This document shows, in pieces, positions 31,570 to 38,475 of a stretch of 64,000 bases of DNA. The DNA comes from Gammaproteobacteria bacterium (GTDB taxonomy: Bacteria; Pseudomonadota; Gammaproteobacteria; JAJFKO01): assembly GCA_028284465.1 (NCBI GenBank), contig JANQRR010000003.1, forward strand, positions 22,005 through 86,004, written 5' to 3'. The notes under the pieces were generated by a model, which did no database searches, had not been told where the DNA came from, and worked only from the letters and a program-made list of their open reading frames with translations. The stretch's first letter is position 1; the number at the start of each line of letters is the position of its first letter. A program made the position numbers and the translations under genes.

Positions 31570-31744
31570 AACTGATTGTAAATCACGCGTGTTGCGTTTG
31601 ATTAGGACAAAAATCACGCGCGATATATATGCAAGAACAACCTTCATTGTGCGTAACAAAATATCAAGGCATGAGCCATTAATGATGGTAACAAACACAC
31701 CATCAATTGTGCATGCTTTGATATTGGAGATACGTTCATCATGA
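31547..31744 (+). CDS. Microprotein, array 6
   Basis: 65 residues (ATG 31547; 31550 also in frame). Arginine-rich N-terminal half, tail PSIVHALILEIRSS of the family type. Starts inside the 3' end of spoVR and is ATGA-coupled downstream. Confidence 0.5.
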   Translation: MMTRYRIRTDCKSRVLRLIRTKITRDIYARTTFIVRNKISRHEPLMMVTNTPSIVHALILEIRSS

Positions 31745-31911
31745 ATAATGTAGCACTAGCAATTCTTGCATTGGGATTATTTGCATTAATAATCCCATTT
31801 GTAAGATGTGTTGTTTTAAAAGTACCAAAACCAGAAATAATTGATTTCATTGCTGGTGCAGCATTTGTAGGATGCTGTTATGTCTCTGCATTGGTTCAAA
31901 TAAATAGTTAG
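31741..31911 (+). CDS. Two-span membrane protein, 56 residues
   Basis: Two hydrophobic stretches (ALAILALGLFALIIPF and FIAGAAFVGCCYVSALV) joined by a short basic loop, a class II-holin-like layout, although nothing else supports that role. Overlaps the previous gene by ATGA. Confidence 0.5.
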   Translation: MNNVALAILALGLFALIIPFVRCVVLKVPKPEIIDFIAGAAFVGCCYVSALVQINS

Positions 31912-31914
31912 TAT

Positions 31915-32037
31915 ATGTGGATATTCGAAAATGAAGATGAGTATTACGAGAGCGATTATCTCGTAGTAATTCTGTGGAATATGTCTAAGGCTAGATTATG
32001 TGAAAAATGGAGGTATGCATTTGGGAAGCGTAAATGA
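31915..32037 (+). CDS. Very short acidic protein, 40 residues
   Basis: Acidic opening MWIFENEDEYYESD, then a helix ending EKWRYAFGKRK. Weak likeness to the tail of the small family. ATGA-coupled to the next gene. Confidence 0.45.
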   Translation: MWIFENEDEYYESDYLVVILWNMSKARLCEKWRYAFGKRK

Positions 32038-32285
32038 AGAATTATACTATAACCATAACTGTTTTAAGACGTAATGAGACAGATCTACAAGCAATGAAGG
32101 ATCTGATCAACGTTTGCCTCTACCGAGCATTTCAGATCCGTTTCGAGCGCAATTTTAATCCACCGGATAAGTGGACACTTACAATTCCAGATTGTAACGA
32201 AAGCGCCAAAGATTCTCTGTTAGAAAAGACAGATCGAATCACAAAATTATACGGCACAAAAATCACAACATGGGTAACTGAATGA
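32034..32285 (+). CDS. Unknown small protein, 83 residues
   Basis: Opens MKNYTITITVLRRNETDLQAMKDLINVCL and has the tail LYGTKITTWVTE: a beta-alpha-beta ferredoxin-like pattern. No motif recognised. ATGA-coupled to the hydrolase gene. Confidence 0.55.
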   Translation: MKNYTITITVLRRNETDLQAMKDLINVCLYRAFQIRFERNFNPPDKWTLTIPDCNESAKDSLLEKTDRITKLYGTKITTWVTE

Positions 32286-32884
32286 AAAACATCTTGTTTA
32301 TTCATGGTGCTTGGGCATCACGAAATGGGTTTAATTATATCGCAGATAACGTAAGTGACAGGTTTGACAGAAACATCTATTACTTTGAATATGATTGTCA
32401 AACAGAAGATCCTAGCTCAATCATTGAACGTGCCACCATAGAATGCGAACAGCTGGCCGCACAAGGCAAAACAGTTGTTGTAGGGCATTCACTAGGTGGC
32501 ATTCTTGCGTTAAGCCTAGCGGACATTGAGAACGTCACCAACGTCATGACGATTGCCTCTCCTATCAATGGGATCGATGGCATCCATTATTTCATGTACT
32601 ATTTTTTGATGGCGAAAGCTCCGATCTTTAAGCATCTAACGCCACACTCAGCATTTATCAGTTCGCTGAAGAATAAGAATTATGACAATGAAACTATTGA
32701 TATCGTGGTTGCTAACAAAGGATTTAACGTGGCCATGTCAGATCGTGCGACTGATGGGACCATTTCTGTCGAAAGTCAGGTTAAATGGATTCCTGAAAAC
32801 GCTAATCTGCACATGATTGAAGCAAATCACCACGAAGTTTTAAATATGCCAAAAGTGGTAAGCATTCTTAGAAATCGATTGTAA
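32282..32884 (+). CDS. Alpha/beta hydrolase (lipase/esterase-like)
   Basis: 200 residues. FIHGAW at 6-11 forms the oxyanion region, GHSLGG holds the nucleophile serine (Ser in 70s), ASPINGIDG follows, and EANHHEVLNMP supplies the catalytic His; the Asp lies probably in DRATDGTI. No signal peptide: a cytoplasmic esterase or acyl-hydrolase of unknown substrate. Uncommon cargo for a phage; possibly host-derived. Confidence 0.75.
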   Translation: MKNILFIHGAWASRNGFNYIADNVSDRFDRNIYYFEYDCQTEDPSSIIERATIECEQLAAQGKTVVVGHSLGGILALSLADIENVTNVMTIASPINGIDGIHYFMYYFLMAKAPIFKHLTPHSAFISSLKNKNYDNETIDIVVANKGFNVAMSDRATDGTISVESQVKWIPENANLHMIEANHHEVLNMPKVVSILRNRL

Positions 32885-32885
32885 C

Positions 32886-32893
32886 CTAAATAA
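32886..32893 (+). promoter_or_regulatory. Late-promoter-like CTAAATAA
   Basis: CTAAATAA 41 bases upstream of the 39-residue membrane peptide, whose strong AAGGAGG ribosome site stands out. Same motif class as at 25363 and 35446. Confidence 0.4.
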
Positions 32894-32933
32894 TAACGTC
32901 GCAATTACGCGATAAAAATAAGGAGGATTACTT

Positions 32934-33053
32934 ATGCTCGATAAAGTTAAAGAATGGTTGGCAGATTTCAAAGTCTGGGCAACTGCTGCTATTGCTGTTT
33001 TCGCCGAATGGTCTCTCGGCATTATTGAAGCAGTTTCTAAACTGTTTGGCTAA
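32934..33053 (+). CDS. 39-residue amphipathic membrane peptide
   Basis: Very strong ribosome site AAGGAGG. Charged N-terminus, then a span (FKVWATAAIAVFAEWSLGIIEAV) ending SKLFG. High expression late is likely from motif and ribosome site. Lysis, antiholin-like or structural membrane function is possible, but the sequence does not decide. Confidence 0.55.
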   Translation: MLDKVKEWLADFKVWATAAIAVFAEWSLGIIEAVSKLFG

Positions 33054-33067
33054 TTTCACGTCAACTA

Positions 33068-33099
33068 ATTACCCCATGATAAATCAATTATGGGGTAAT
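33068..33099. promoter_or_regulatory. 10-bp perfect inverted repeat before the nuclease gene
   Basis: ATTACCCCAT (33068-33077) and ATGGGGTAAT (33090-33099), 12-base loop, no T-run. It ends 3 bases before the ATG at 33103, and its right arm includes the GGGG ribosome site, so it may block translation in read-through mRNA rather than terminate. Confidence 0.55.
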
Positions 33100-33102
33100 G
33101 AT

Positions 33103-33537
33103 ATGTACATTTATAACGTGGTCATCAAAGAAGTTATTGATGGTGACACGGTTAAAGTAGACATCGATCTTGGTTTTAATATGTGGATGAATAATCAAAA
33201 CATCCGTTTATATGGGATTGATGCACCAGAATCTAGAACAAAAGATTTGGTTGAAAAGAAATTTGGCTTATTAACAAAAGCCGTTGTTGAAGAATATTTG
33301 CCAGTTGGACTCAGGACACAAATGGTTTCTGTAATGTCTCAGAAAGGCAAGTTTGGTAGAATCATGGGAGAGTTTTTGGTAGAAGACAAACCAAAAAACT
33401 TCTTTAATCTCAATAGGTTCCTGGTTGACAATCATTATGCGGTTAAATATGATGGACGAAGTTCAAGAGATGTATTGAAAGAAGAACATCACAATAACCG
33501 AAAGGTATTGATCGAAACAGGAAAACTGAATGGATAA
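33103..33537 (+). CDS. Thermonuclease (SNase-like) domain protein
   Basis: 144 residues from ATG 33103. VIDGDTVKVDID and IRLYGIDAPESR are the first two catalytic blocks of the staphylococcal nuclease family (Asp, Arg), with a later GRIMGEF segment. Length fits the single SNase fold. No signal peptide. It may degrade host nucleic acid in the cell; its ribosome site is partly hidden in a hairpin, as expected for a toxic enzyme. Confidence 0.78.
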   Translation: MYIYNVVIKEVIDGDTVKVDIDLGFNMWMNNQNIRLYGIDAPESRTKDLVEKKFGLLTKAVVEEYLPVGLRTQMVSVMSQKGKFGRIMGEFLVEDKPKNFFNLNRFLVDNHYAVKYDGRSSRDVLKEEHHNNRKVLIETGKLNG

Positions 33538-33775
33538 TGATTCAAGCAATTTAATTATCGAGAAGATCGGTAATGATATTATGGAATTAGCGTCAACAAA
33601 TGAATTAAATTATATAGACGCTTGCATCGCATATTGTGATGAACATGATATCGAATATGATTCAATTGCAGAAGTAGTAAAGAAACATCAGCAATTGAAA
33701 AACCTTGTGCAGTCGGATGCGCAAAGTTTACATTTTATGGAAAAAGAAAACGCAACTGAATTTCAATATGAATAG
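33530..33775 (+). CDS. gp33-like late transcription coactivator
   Basis: 81 residues, helical, with the run NELNYIDACIAYCDEHDIEYDSIAEVV and a SLHFMEKE end. This matches the small late-coactivator family of T4-like phages (gp33, T4 protein 112 residues), which bridges RNA polymerase and the sliding clamp at late promoters. The TATAAATA-type motifs of the window fit. Assignment by pattern, not certain. Confidence 0.6.
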   Translation: MDNDSSNLIIEKIGNDIMELASTNELNYIDACIAYCDEHDIEYDSIAEVVKKHQQLKNLVQSDAQSLHFMEKENATEFQYE

Positions 33776-33785
33776 GAGATAAATT

Positions 33786-33905
33786 ATGGGTAGTAACACT
33801 GTATGGATTGCTGTTGCCGTTGCCGCTGCTATTGTCGCAATTATGGTATGGGGCGGTGTAGACGCACAATGGGCAACAGATGCTTTTAATTCGAATGATC
33901 GATAA
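33786..33905 (+). CDS. 39-residue membrane peptide
   Basis: GGAG ribosome site. One span rich in A, V and I (VWIAVAVAAAIVAIMVW) with a polar tail. No other features. Directly followed by a terminator. Confidence 0.55.
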   Translation: MGSNTVWIAVAVAAAIVAIMVWGGVDAQWATDAFNSNDR

Positions 33906-33916
33906 CAAAAATTTAG

Positions 33917-33935
33917 GGCCGGATTTTCCGGCCTT
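33917..33935 (+). terminator. Rho-independent terminator
   Basis: GGCCGG-ATTTT-CCGGCC followed by TTATTAATTT. Moderate T-content; it ends the 31.7-33.9 kb operon. Confidence 0.65.
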
Positions 33936-33958
33936 ATTAATTTAAAGGGGGAACTAAA

Positions 33959-34387
33959 ATGGGTGACTGGGTAAAGGAAAATGCACCATGGGAAAAGCGC
34001 AGAAAGCGTGAAGAGAAAGAAGCTCGACTTCGTAAAGTTCGTGAAGAAATTCAAGCACGGATGGATGAAGCGGAAAGAGAACAGAAAGAACTAGATGACG
34101 AATCGCCTAAAGGATCAGATGGACTCCCAGAACGAAGCACGTTTGAAAAAGCACGTGACAGAGTTCTTAATTGGTTTGGACGAGATGAGCCAGAAGAAGT
34201 TAAACCTGAACCGAAAGACGAGAAGAAAGCTCCAAAAATTGAACGAGAAAAAACTTTCAAAGTCCCACCGCGAACACGACGAGTAGTTGTGACCATCACT
34301 ACACCAAGTGGACGTTCAAAGAGCTATACAATTACCAATTATATTTCTATCAATTCGGGTGATATTTTACACGTTAAGGCATTGTAA
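33959..34387 (+). CDS. Highly charged protein, 142 residues
   Basis: Strong AAAGGGGG ribosome site. Residues about 8-45 are a KR/E-rich coiled-coil-like helix (KREEKEARLRKVREE), then an acidic/proline linker, then a basic beta-rich end (RRVVVTITTPSG, YTITNYISINSGD). No domain recognised; could be a scaffold or DNA-associated protein, given its position before gp32. Confidence 0.6.
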   Translation: MGDWVKENAPWEKRRKREEKEARLRKVREEIQARMDEAEREQKELDDESPKGSDGLPERSTFEKARDRVLNWFGRDEPEEVKPEPKDEKKAPKIEREKTFKVPPRTRRVVVTITTPSGRSKSYTITNYISINSGDILHVKAL

Positions 34388-34404
34388 TCGTTAAAAGTTT
34401 GTGC

Positions 34405-34412
34405 CATAAATA
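34405..34412 (+). promoter_or_regulatory. Late-promoter-like CATAAATA
   Basis: CATAAATA, one base off TATAAATA, 49 bases before the gp32 start. A partial ATGC-ATAA-GCAT hairpin lies between. Confidence 0.35.
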
Positions 34413-34460
34413 CCTTGGCTATGCATAAGCATGGTAATACAACGTAATACGAGGTAATAT

Positions 34461-35372
34461 ATGAACTTTAACGAACTGAAGAATAATCGTGGTGCTGCTC
34501 TTAAGGCACTCCAAAAAGAACTAGATGAAGCATCAAGCCCAAAAAAGAAAGATCAATGGAAAGATGATCGTTTTTGGCAACCAACTGTAGATAAGGTTGG
34601 TAATGGTGGTGCAGTTATTCGCTTTCTGCCATCTCCATCTGGTGATGCACCTTTTGTAAAAGTTTGGTCACACGGATTTCGTGGTCCTACTGGACAATGG
34701 TACATCGAGAATTCTCTTACCACCATTGGTGAGAAAGATCCTGTAGGAGAGCTGAACAATAAGCTCTGGAATGCAGGGAACGAGGATCAAGCTCGTGATC
34801 AAAAGCGAAGATTGCATTTCATCTCTAATGTTTTGGTTTTGAAAGATCCTGCCGATTCTGAGAATAACGGGAAGGTATTCCTGTTTAAGTACGGCAAAAA
34901 GATTTTTGAAAAAATTGAAAACGCCATTAGGCCACCGTTTGATGATGAAGGCCGAACTCCAGATGACGATAATTATGATCCTGTGAACGCAATCGATCCA
35001 TTCGATATGTGGGAAGGTGCTAATTTTCGAATTCTGATTCGGAAGCACGAAGGGTTCCGTAACTACGATTTATCGAAGTTTGACGCCGCTTCGGCTATAG
35101 CAAAATCTGATGCTAGACTTAAAGAAGTTTTTGACGAATTGTATGATATTCAAGAATTCGTGAATCCAGAAAACTTTAAATCTTATAATGAATTGAAAGC
35201 ACGCCTGCATAAAGTGCTTGGAATTGATGATGAGTGGTCTGCTGCTGAAGAACAAAAAGAGAAAAAATCCTCAAAAAAGGACGATTCTCTTGAAGAAAAC
35301 GATGAAATCTCATCGAGCGATGAGGTTGATGATGATTTCGATTTGGATAAGCTAATGGAAGAAGTGACTTAA
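34461..35372 (+). CDS. 32: Single-stranded DNA binding protein gp32
   Basis: 303 residues (T4 gp32 301). N-terminal basic helix, core beginning AVIRFLPSPSG, then LKDPADSENNGKVFLFKYGKKIFEKI and WEGANFRILIRKHEG as in T4. The acidic C-terminus (from about 255) ends DLDKLMEEV, the protein-interaction tail. In T4, His/Cys residues coordinate zinc in the core; no cysteine is present here, so the zinc site is lost. It coats replication and recombination DNA. Confidence 0.9.
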   Translation: MNFNELKNNRGAALKALQKELDEASSPKKKDQWKDDRFWQPTVDKVGNGGAVIRFLPSPSGDAPFVKVWSHGFRGPTGQWYIENSLTTIGEKDPVGELNNKLWNAGNEDQARDQKRRLHFISNVLVLKDPADSENNGKVFLFKYGKKIFEKIENAIRPPFDDEGRTPDDDNYDPVNAIDPFDMWEGANFRILIRKHEGFRNYDLSKFDAASAIAKSDARLKEVFDELYDIQEFVNPENFKSYNELKARLHKVLGIDDEWSAAEEQKEKKSSKKDDSLEENDEISSSDEVDDDFDLDKLMEEVT

Positions 35373-35399
35373 TATTAGCTAACACATCACAAAAGCCTA

Positions 35400-35427
35400 A
35401 AGGGGAGCCGTTTGGTTCCCCTTTTTT
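35400..35427 (+). terminator. Rho-independent terminator after gp32
   Basis: AAGGGGAGCC-GTTT-GGTTCCCCTT followed by a run of T. One G-T pair. Strong. Confidence 0.85.
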
Positions 35428-35445
35428 GTTAAAATTTGGGAAAAA

Positions 35446-35453
35446 CTAAATAG
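35446..35453 (+). promoter_or_regulatory. Late-promoter-like CTAAATAG
   Basis: CTAAATAG 63 bases before the ATG at 35516, immediately after the gp32 terminator, where a new transcription unit must start. Confidence 0.45.
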
Positions 35454-35515
35454 GCATAGGAGAACTGGCTACTCTCCCAAAAAGAATACTGTGTTAGCTA
35501 ACAAAGGAGAAAGAT

Positions 35516-36028
35516 ATGTCTGAGAATTTCCCAGCTGATGTCTTTAACCATGACGTACTTTGGCTTTACGATATGTTCCGACGCTTCCATCAGGAAATGG
35601 GACGTTCGCAATCTGCGCCGGTATCCGGTATGATTGTGGCTGACCAAGCACGCCTGGAAAGCTATCTGAGCGCTATTCGACAAGCTGTCGCATGGATTCA
35701 AGACACGCCATTGCTCGATCTTCCTGAAACTCACCCACGGCCATACAGCCTGGAAGCGTTTCCGGATGAGCTTAACGTAGAAAACGAATCAATTAACGTG
35801 ATCCTACGTCTGATTCGTGCGTCTGCTGTAGAACTCACTAACAGCCAATCGGCGCGTTATAGTTCTCGATTGCAACCATTTGATCAGGATCGCTTGATTG
35901 CTGTGGTTGACAAGATTGACGCATTCCTTAACAACTTCATTCGTGCACAGGCCGTTCCGTTGGATCTGCCGGAAAGCTCGCCTGAAGAGCCTATTGGTCC
36001 GGATGGACTGATTGGTCTAAATCCGTAA
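35516..36028 (+). CDS. Unknown helical protein, 170 residues
   Basis: AAGGAG ribosome site. Mostly helical: DVLWLYDMFRRFHQEMG, LESYLSAIRQAVAWI, INVILRLIRASAVEL. Ends in a proline/glycine tail (PEEPIGPDGLIGLNP). GC-richer codon choice than the adjoining microprotein array. A structural or virion-associated role is possible, because terminators isolate it on both sides. Confidence 0.6.
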   Translation: MSENFPADVFNHDVLWLYDMFRRFHQEMGRSQSAPVSGMIVADQARLESYLSAIRQAVAWIQDTPLLDLPETHPRPYSLEAFPDELNVENESINVILRLIRASAVELTNSQSARYSSRLQPFDQDRLIAVVDKIDAFLNNFIRAQAVPLDLPESSPEEPIGPDGLIGLNP

Positions 36029-36044
36029 GGACAGAAACTTAGGA

Positions 36045-36064
36045 AAGGGGCCTTTCGGCCCCTT
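36045..36064 (+). terminator. Terminator hairpin
   Basis: AAGGGGCC-TTTC-GGCCCCTT perfect 8-base stem followed by GACTTTGT. Ends the 170-residue gene. Confidence 0.65.
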
Positions 36065-36065
36065 G

Positions 36066-36129
36066 ACTTTGTCTGGAACACTTGATACGTAGGACATGGT
36101 AGTTAGTTTCGCCGACACGACTGCCGACG
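36066..36129 (+). other. Non-coding stretch between two terminators, possible small RNA
   Basis: No reading frame of note. GGTAGT and ACTGCC can pair around a CG-rich loop, and the stretch ends at a strong terminator (36130). Together they have the shape of an independent small RNA, but no promoter was recognised. Confidence 0.3.
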
Positions 36130-36175
36130 ATTGGTGGCTGGTACTAATGCCCAGAGTATCCAGCCACCAATTTTA
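36130..36175 (+). terminator. Long-stem terminator
   Basis: ATTGGTGGCTGG (36130-36141) and CCAGCCACCAAT (36160-36171) match perfectly, with further TACT/AGTA pairing in the loop, then TTTATT. The first microprotein of array 7 starts 6 bases later and has no own ribosome site. Confidence 0.85.
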
Positions 36176-36177
36176 TT

Positions 36178-36375
36178 ATGGGTATCATCATGCGCGCAAA
36201 AAGCCACATAAATCGAGATGTCAGAAGATGTTCTGTTAATCGTGCATTAGATAATGCTGCTATTGAAATAGAAGCAAAGATGTTTTTTCTTGCTTGGTCT
36301 AAAGTAAAAACTCCACTTGATAATCAAACGCATTATTTCATAAACATTGAAGTGGCAAAGGAATTTCGTCGATGA
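36178..36375 (+). CDS. Microprotein, array 7
   Basis: 65 residues (ATG 36178; ATG 36190 gives 61). Basic helical N-terminus, IEIEAKMFFLAW in the middle, tail YFINIEVAKEFRR. First of five overlapping genes with the closing I--E---EF pattern. No ribosome site seen. Confidence 0.5.
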   Translation: MGIIMRAKSHINRDVRRCSVNRALDNAAIEIEAKMFFLAWSKVKTPLDNQTHYFINIEVAKEFRR

Positions 36376-36581
36376 AGCCCGAAGCCAAATCTCGAATACT
36401 CTCTGAAATCATAGATCCAATGTTTATCTATGCGCAAATCCAAGCCGAAAATTTAGTTCATCGAGATATTGAAGTTAAAGCTTGGTTTGATGTTAGAAAT
36501 GGGGTTGGTCTTCAACTTATTCTGGCTATAGAACGAGAAACATCACATGCAATTAAGAACCACTGTAAAAACCTTGGTTGA
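36372..36581 (+). CDS. Microprotein, array 7
   Basis: 69 residues. Helix ILSEIIDPMFIYAQIQAENL, then VKAWFDVRNGVGLQLILAIERETSHAI. The I--V-AW-DVR core matches ETITWLDVYQPL in the last gene of this array. ATGA-coupled upstream; overlaps the next gene by 35 bases. Confidence 0.55.
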   Translation: MKPEAKSRILSEIIDPMFIYAQIQAENLVHRDIEVKAWFDVRNGVGLQLILAIERETSHAIKNHCKNLG

Positions 36582-36732
36582 AGAAGCAACCTATGACGAT
36601 CAATTCGATATATCTTGTAATAAAGATATCATCGTATTCACTGTTGATAGAGTTGTCTATTGGAAAATCATAGAAGAATTTTCTCAATCTGATGATCTGC
36701 TAACTGATTTATTGCGAGATGAGTTTCAATGA
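36547..36732 (+). CDS. Microprotein, array 7
   Basis: 61 residues. DQFDISCNKDIIVFTVDRVVYWKII and tail DLLTDLLRDEFQ. It aligns with the next gene: DQF---C---II---VD-VVY and a closing L--EFQ, a visible duplicate pair. Confidence 0.6.
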   Translation: MQLRTTVKTLVEEATYDDQFDISCNKDIIVFTVDRVVYWKIIEEFSQSDDLLTDLLRDEFQ

Positions 36733-36917
36733 CAAGAAAAATATCTAGTTACATATATGATGCGGTAGATCATGATCAGTTCATGAAGACATGCGATAGG
36801 CAAATAATCAGTGGTGATGTAGATCATATTGTCTATTATGGAATTCTGGTTTTTTTCGAAAATTTCAGTGACTTAAAAGGCGTAATAGAAGTGTCTCTAC
36901 ACGGAGAATTTCAATGA
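36729..36917 (+). CDS. Microprotein, array 7 (duplicate of 36547)
   Basis: 62 residues. DQFMKTCDRQIISGDVDHIVYYGIL, tail LKGVIEVSLHGEFQ. Spaced like 36547: same DQF, Cys, II, VD-(V/I)VY and EFQ positions, while other residues differ. ATGA-coupled both sides. Confidence 0.6.
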   Translation: MTRKISSYIYDAVDHDQFMKTCDRQIISGDVDHIVYYGILVFFENFSDLKGVIEVSLHGEFQ

Positions 36918-37141
36918 AGCCTTACATAATGCCATCTGTCAGAATGCGGAACGCTTTGCAACATTTTGTGTGGGCGAAGCTTGACAACACATTGCTTTGT
37001 AGTAATGTGGAGACGATCACATGGTTGGACGTATATCAGCCTCTAAATAATGAGTTAGAGCAATTGATCCTTATCGAGACGAGGAAAGCCGTTGATAAAG
37101 AAACCAGAAATGTCGATCCGTATCCAATTCACCAACTCTGA
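36914..37141 (+). CDS. Microprotein, array 7
   Basis: 75 residues. Helix MRNALQHFVWAKL, then CSNVETITWLDVYQPLNNELEQLILIET. The Cys-then-V-(D/E)-I-W order follows its two upstream neighbours. A basic tail replaces EF. Overlaps the next gene by 32 bases. Confidence 0.55.
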   Translation: MKPYIMPSVRMRNALQHFVWAKLDNTLLCSNVETITWLDVYQPLNNELEQLILIETRKAVDKETRNVDPYPIHQL

Positions 37142-37334
37142 AGGCGAAACCGAATTCATCGAACGTGACGCTACCGTAAAAAATAAAGCAGAAGCCAAGG
37201 CTTTGTTACGTGCCGTATGGACCACATACAAAAGTTCTTCAGGTGCACAAGACACACTTGAATCATTGAAAGAAGCTGAAGATGAGCACGACTACTACAC
37301 AATCAACTCCGATGGCAGACCAAATTGGTATTAG
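37110..37334 (+). CDS. Small protein, 74 residues
   Basis: From ATG 37110. Beta-alpha: IRIQFTNSEGETEFI, then a helix KNKAEAKALLRAVWTTY and acidic end. No family recognised and not of the microprotein type. Confidence 0.5.
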   Translation: MSIRIQFTNSEGETEFIERDATVKNKAEAKALLRAVWTTYKSSSGAQDTLESLKEAEDEHDYYTINSDGRPNWY

Positions 37335-37830
37335 ATTTCTTCAAAGCAGCAAACGACGCTTTGCTTTAAATCTTCCGTATAGATACGAAATTTGGACTAA
37401 AGCAAAAGAAACACAAAGTCATTGGATTTTTTGGACGAAAGAAGTTGACGTTAACAAATCTCAGTGGATTGAATCTTCTGAAAGATTTACTTTCCATAAT
37501 GATACTTCTATTGCTATTGATGAACTTGTGTGGTTCAAACCAATACGAATAAAGCCAACTGTTTATGATTTAGAACGTTTAGATGGTTTCTATATTACTG
37601 ATTCTGAAAAAAATGCATTGATTAACACAAATGGATTTATGTCAAAAGTTTTAGTCGATGACTTGTTTGCATTACAATTCAGACTGGCGAATTCCATTAA
37701 AAATTTCTGTTGGCTTTACCCAACAATAGAAGATCTCTATAAAGAGATTGACAGACTTCATGGTGTAGAAACTGAGGAACAAGACGATGGCACGGAAAAT
37801 ATCGAACCTAGATCTGATGGAAGCGATTGA
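37282..37830 (+). CDS. Unknown protein, 182 residues
   Basis: Opens at ATG 37282 (53-base overlap) or ATG 37312 (172 residues, 23-base overlap). Mixed alpha/beta with WIFWTKEVDVNKSQW and a tryptophan-rich middle; acidic tail. Function unknown. Last 44 bases overlap the next gene. Confidence 0.5.
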   Translation: MSTTTTQSTPMADQIGIRFLQSSKRRFALNLPYRYEIWTKAKETQSHWIFWTKEVDVNKSQWIESSERFTFHNDTSIAIDELVWFKPIRIKPTVYDLERLDGFYITDSEKNALINTNGFMSKVLVDDLFALQFRLANSIKNFCWLYPTIEDLYKEIDRLHGVETEEQDDGTENIEPRSDGSD

Positions 37831-38092
37831 GAGCATTTCTGATCGGGTTGACAAGATTGAAAGAAAGATCTTTGATTGCGATATAGAGCATGTTGAAGAT
37901 CCAACACCTACGCCTGATTACAGCAATATGAAAGTGTTCGACGACGAGCTTTGGAATAAAATTCCAGAACCACTATTAAATGATTACGAACAAGCACCAA
38001 GGCTTGTTTTCATGGTACGTTCACAAATAGTCAGTGTGACTAGCATGGATTACGATGAACACAACAACAACTTTTACGTAGATCTAGAATAG
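37787..38092 (+). CDS. Unknown acidic protein, 101 residues
   Basis: N-terminal helix of coiled-coil type (LMEAIESISDRVDKIERKI), then an acidic linker with PTPTPDYSN and a beta-rich C-terminal half (RLVFMVRSQIVSVTSMDYD). No match recognised. Confidence 0.55.
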   Translation: MARKISNLDLMEAIESISDRVDKIERKIFDCDIEHVEDPTPTPDYSNMKVFDDELWNKIPEPLLNDYEQAPRLVFMVRSQIVSVTSMDYDEHNNNFYVDLE

Positions 38093-38100
38093 GAGAAGAT

Positions 38101-38331
38101 ATGTCTGAACCAGAAGTAAATAAAAATCGTCCAGCACTACAGCTGTTGGACAGCACTATCGACACATCTGATGGTAGCGATTCAGTGCCGATCTTCACAC
38201 TTCATTTCGACGGCAAAGTAGACGTTGATTGGAATAAGATGGTTGAAGCCAAGAATCGATTCCTGAAAGAGAATTCAACTGACAGTGCAGACATCCTTGC
38301 TGCCGCAATCTGGATTACAAAGAACACTTAA
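38101..38331 (+). CDS. Unknown small protein, 76 residues
   Basis: AGGAG ribosome site. FTLHFDGKVDVDWNKMVEAKNRF and a C-terminal helix DSADILAAAIWITKN. Acidic start. Probably phage-conserved; role unknown. Confidence 0.55.
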   Translation: MSEPEVNKNRPALQLLDSTIDTSDGSDSVPIFTLHFDGKVDVDWNKMVEAKNRFLKENSTDSADILAAAIWITKNT

Positions 38332-38334
38332 TAT

Positions 38335-38475
38335 ATGACTGACGAAACTGAAAAACCTAAGAAGCCTAAAAGTCCGTTCAAAAAGATTAAGGTTCCTAGA
38401 AAATGCCTGAAGGGGCGCGTAACAGTAACTCTCATGCGATGCCCAGATGGCACTTGGCGACCAATCGCAAGTTAG
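38335..38475 (+). CDS. Small basic protein, 46 residues
   Basis: Lysine/proline-rich first half (TEKPKKPKSPFKKIKVP), then CLKGRVTVTLMRCPDGTWRP with two cysteines. Ends convergently with gp53, sharing 4 bases. Confidence 0.5.
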   Translation: MTDETEKPKKPKSPFKKIKVPRKCLKGRVTVTLMRCPDGTWRPIAS

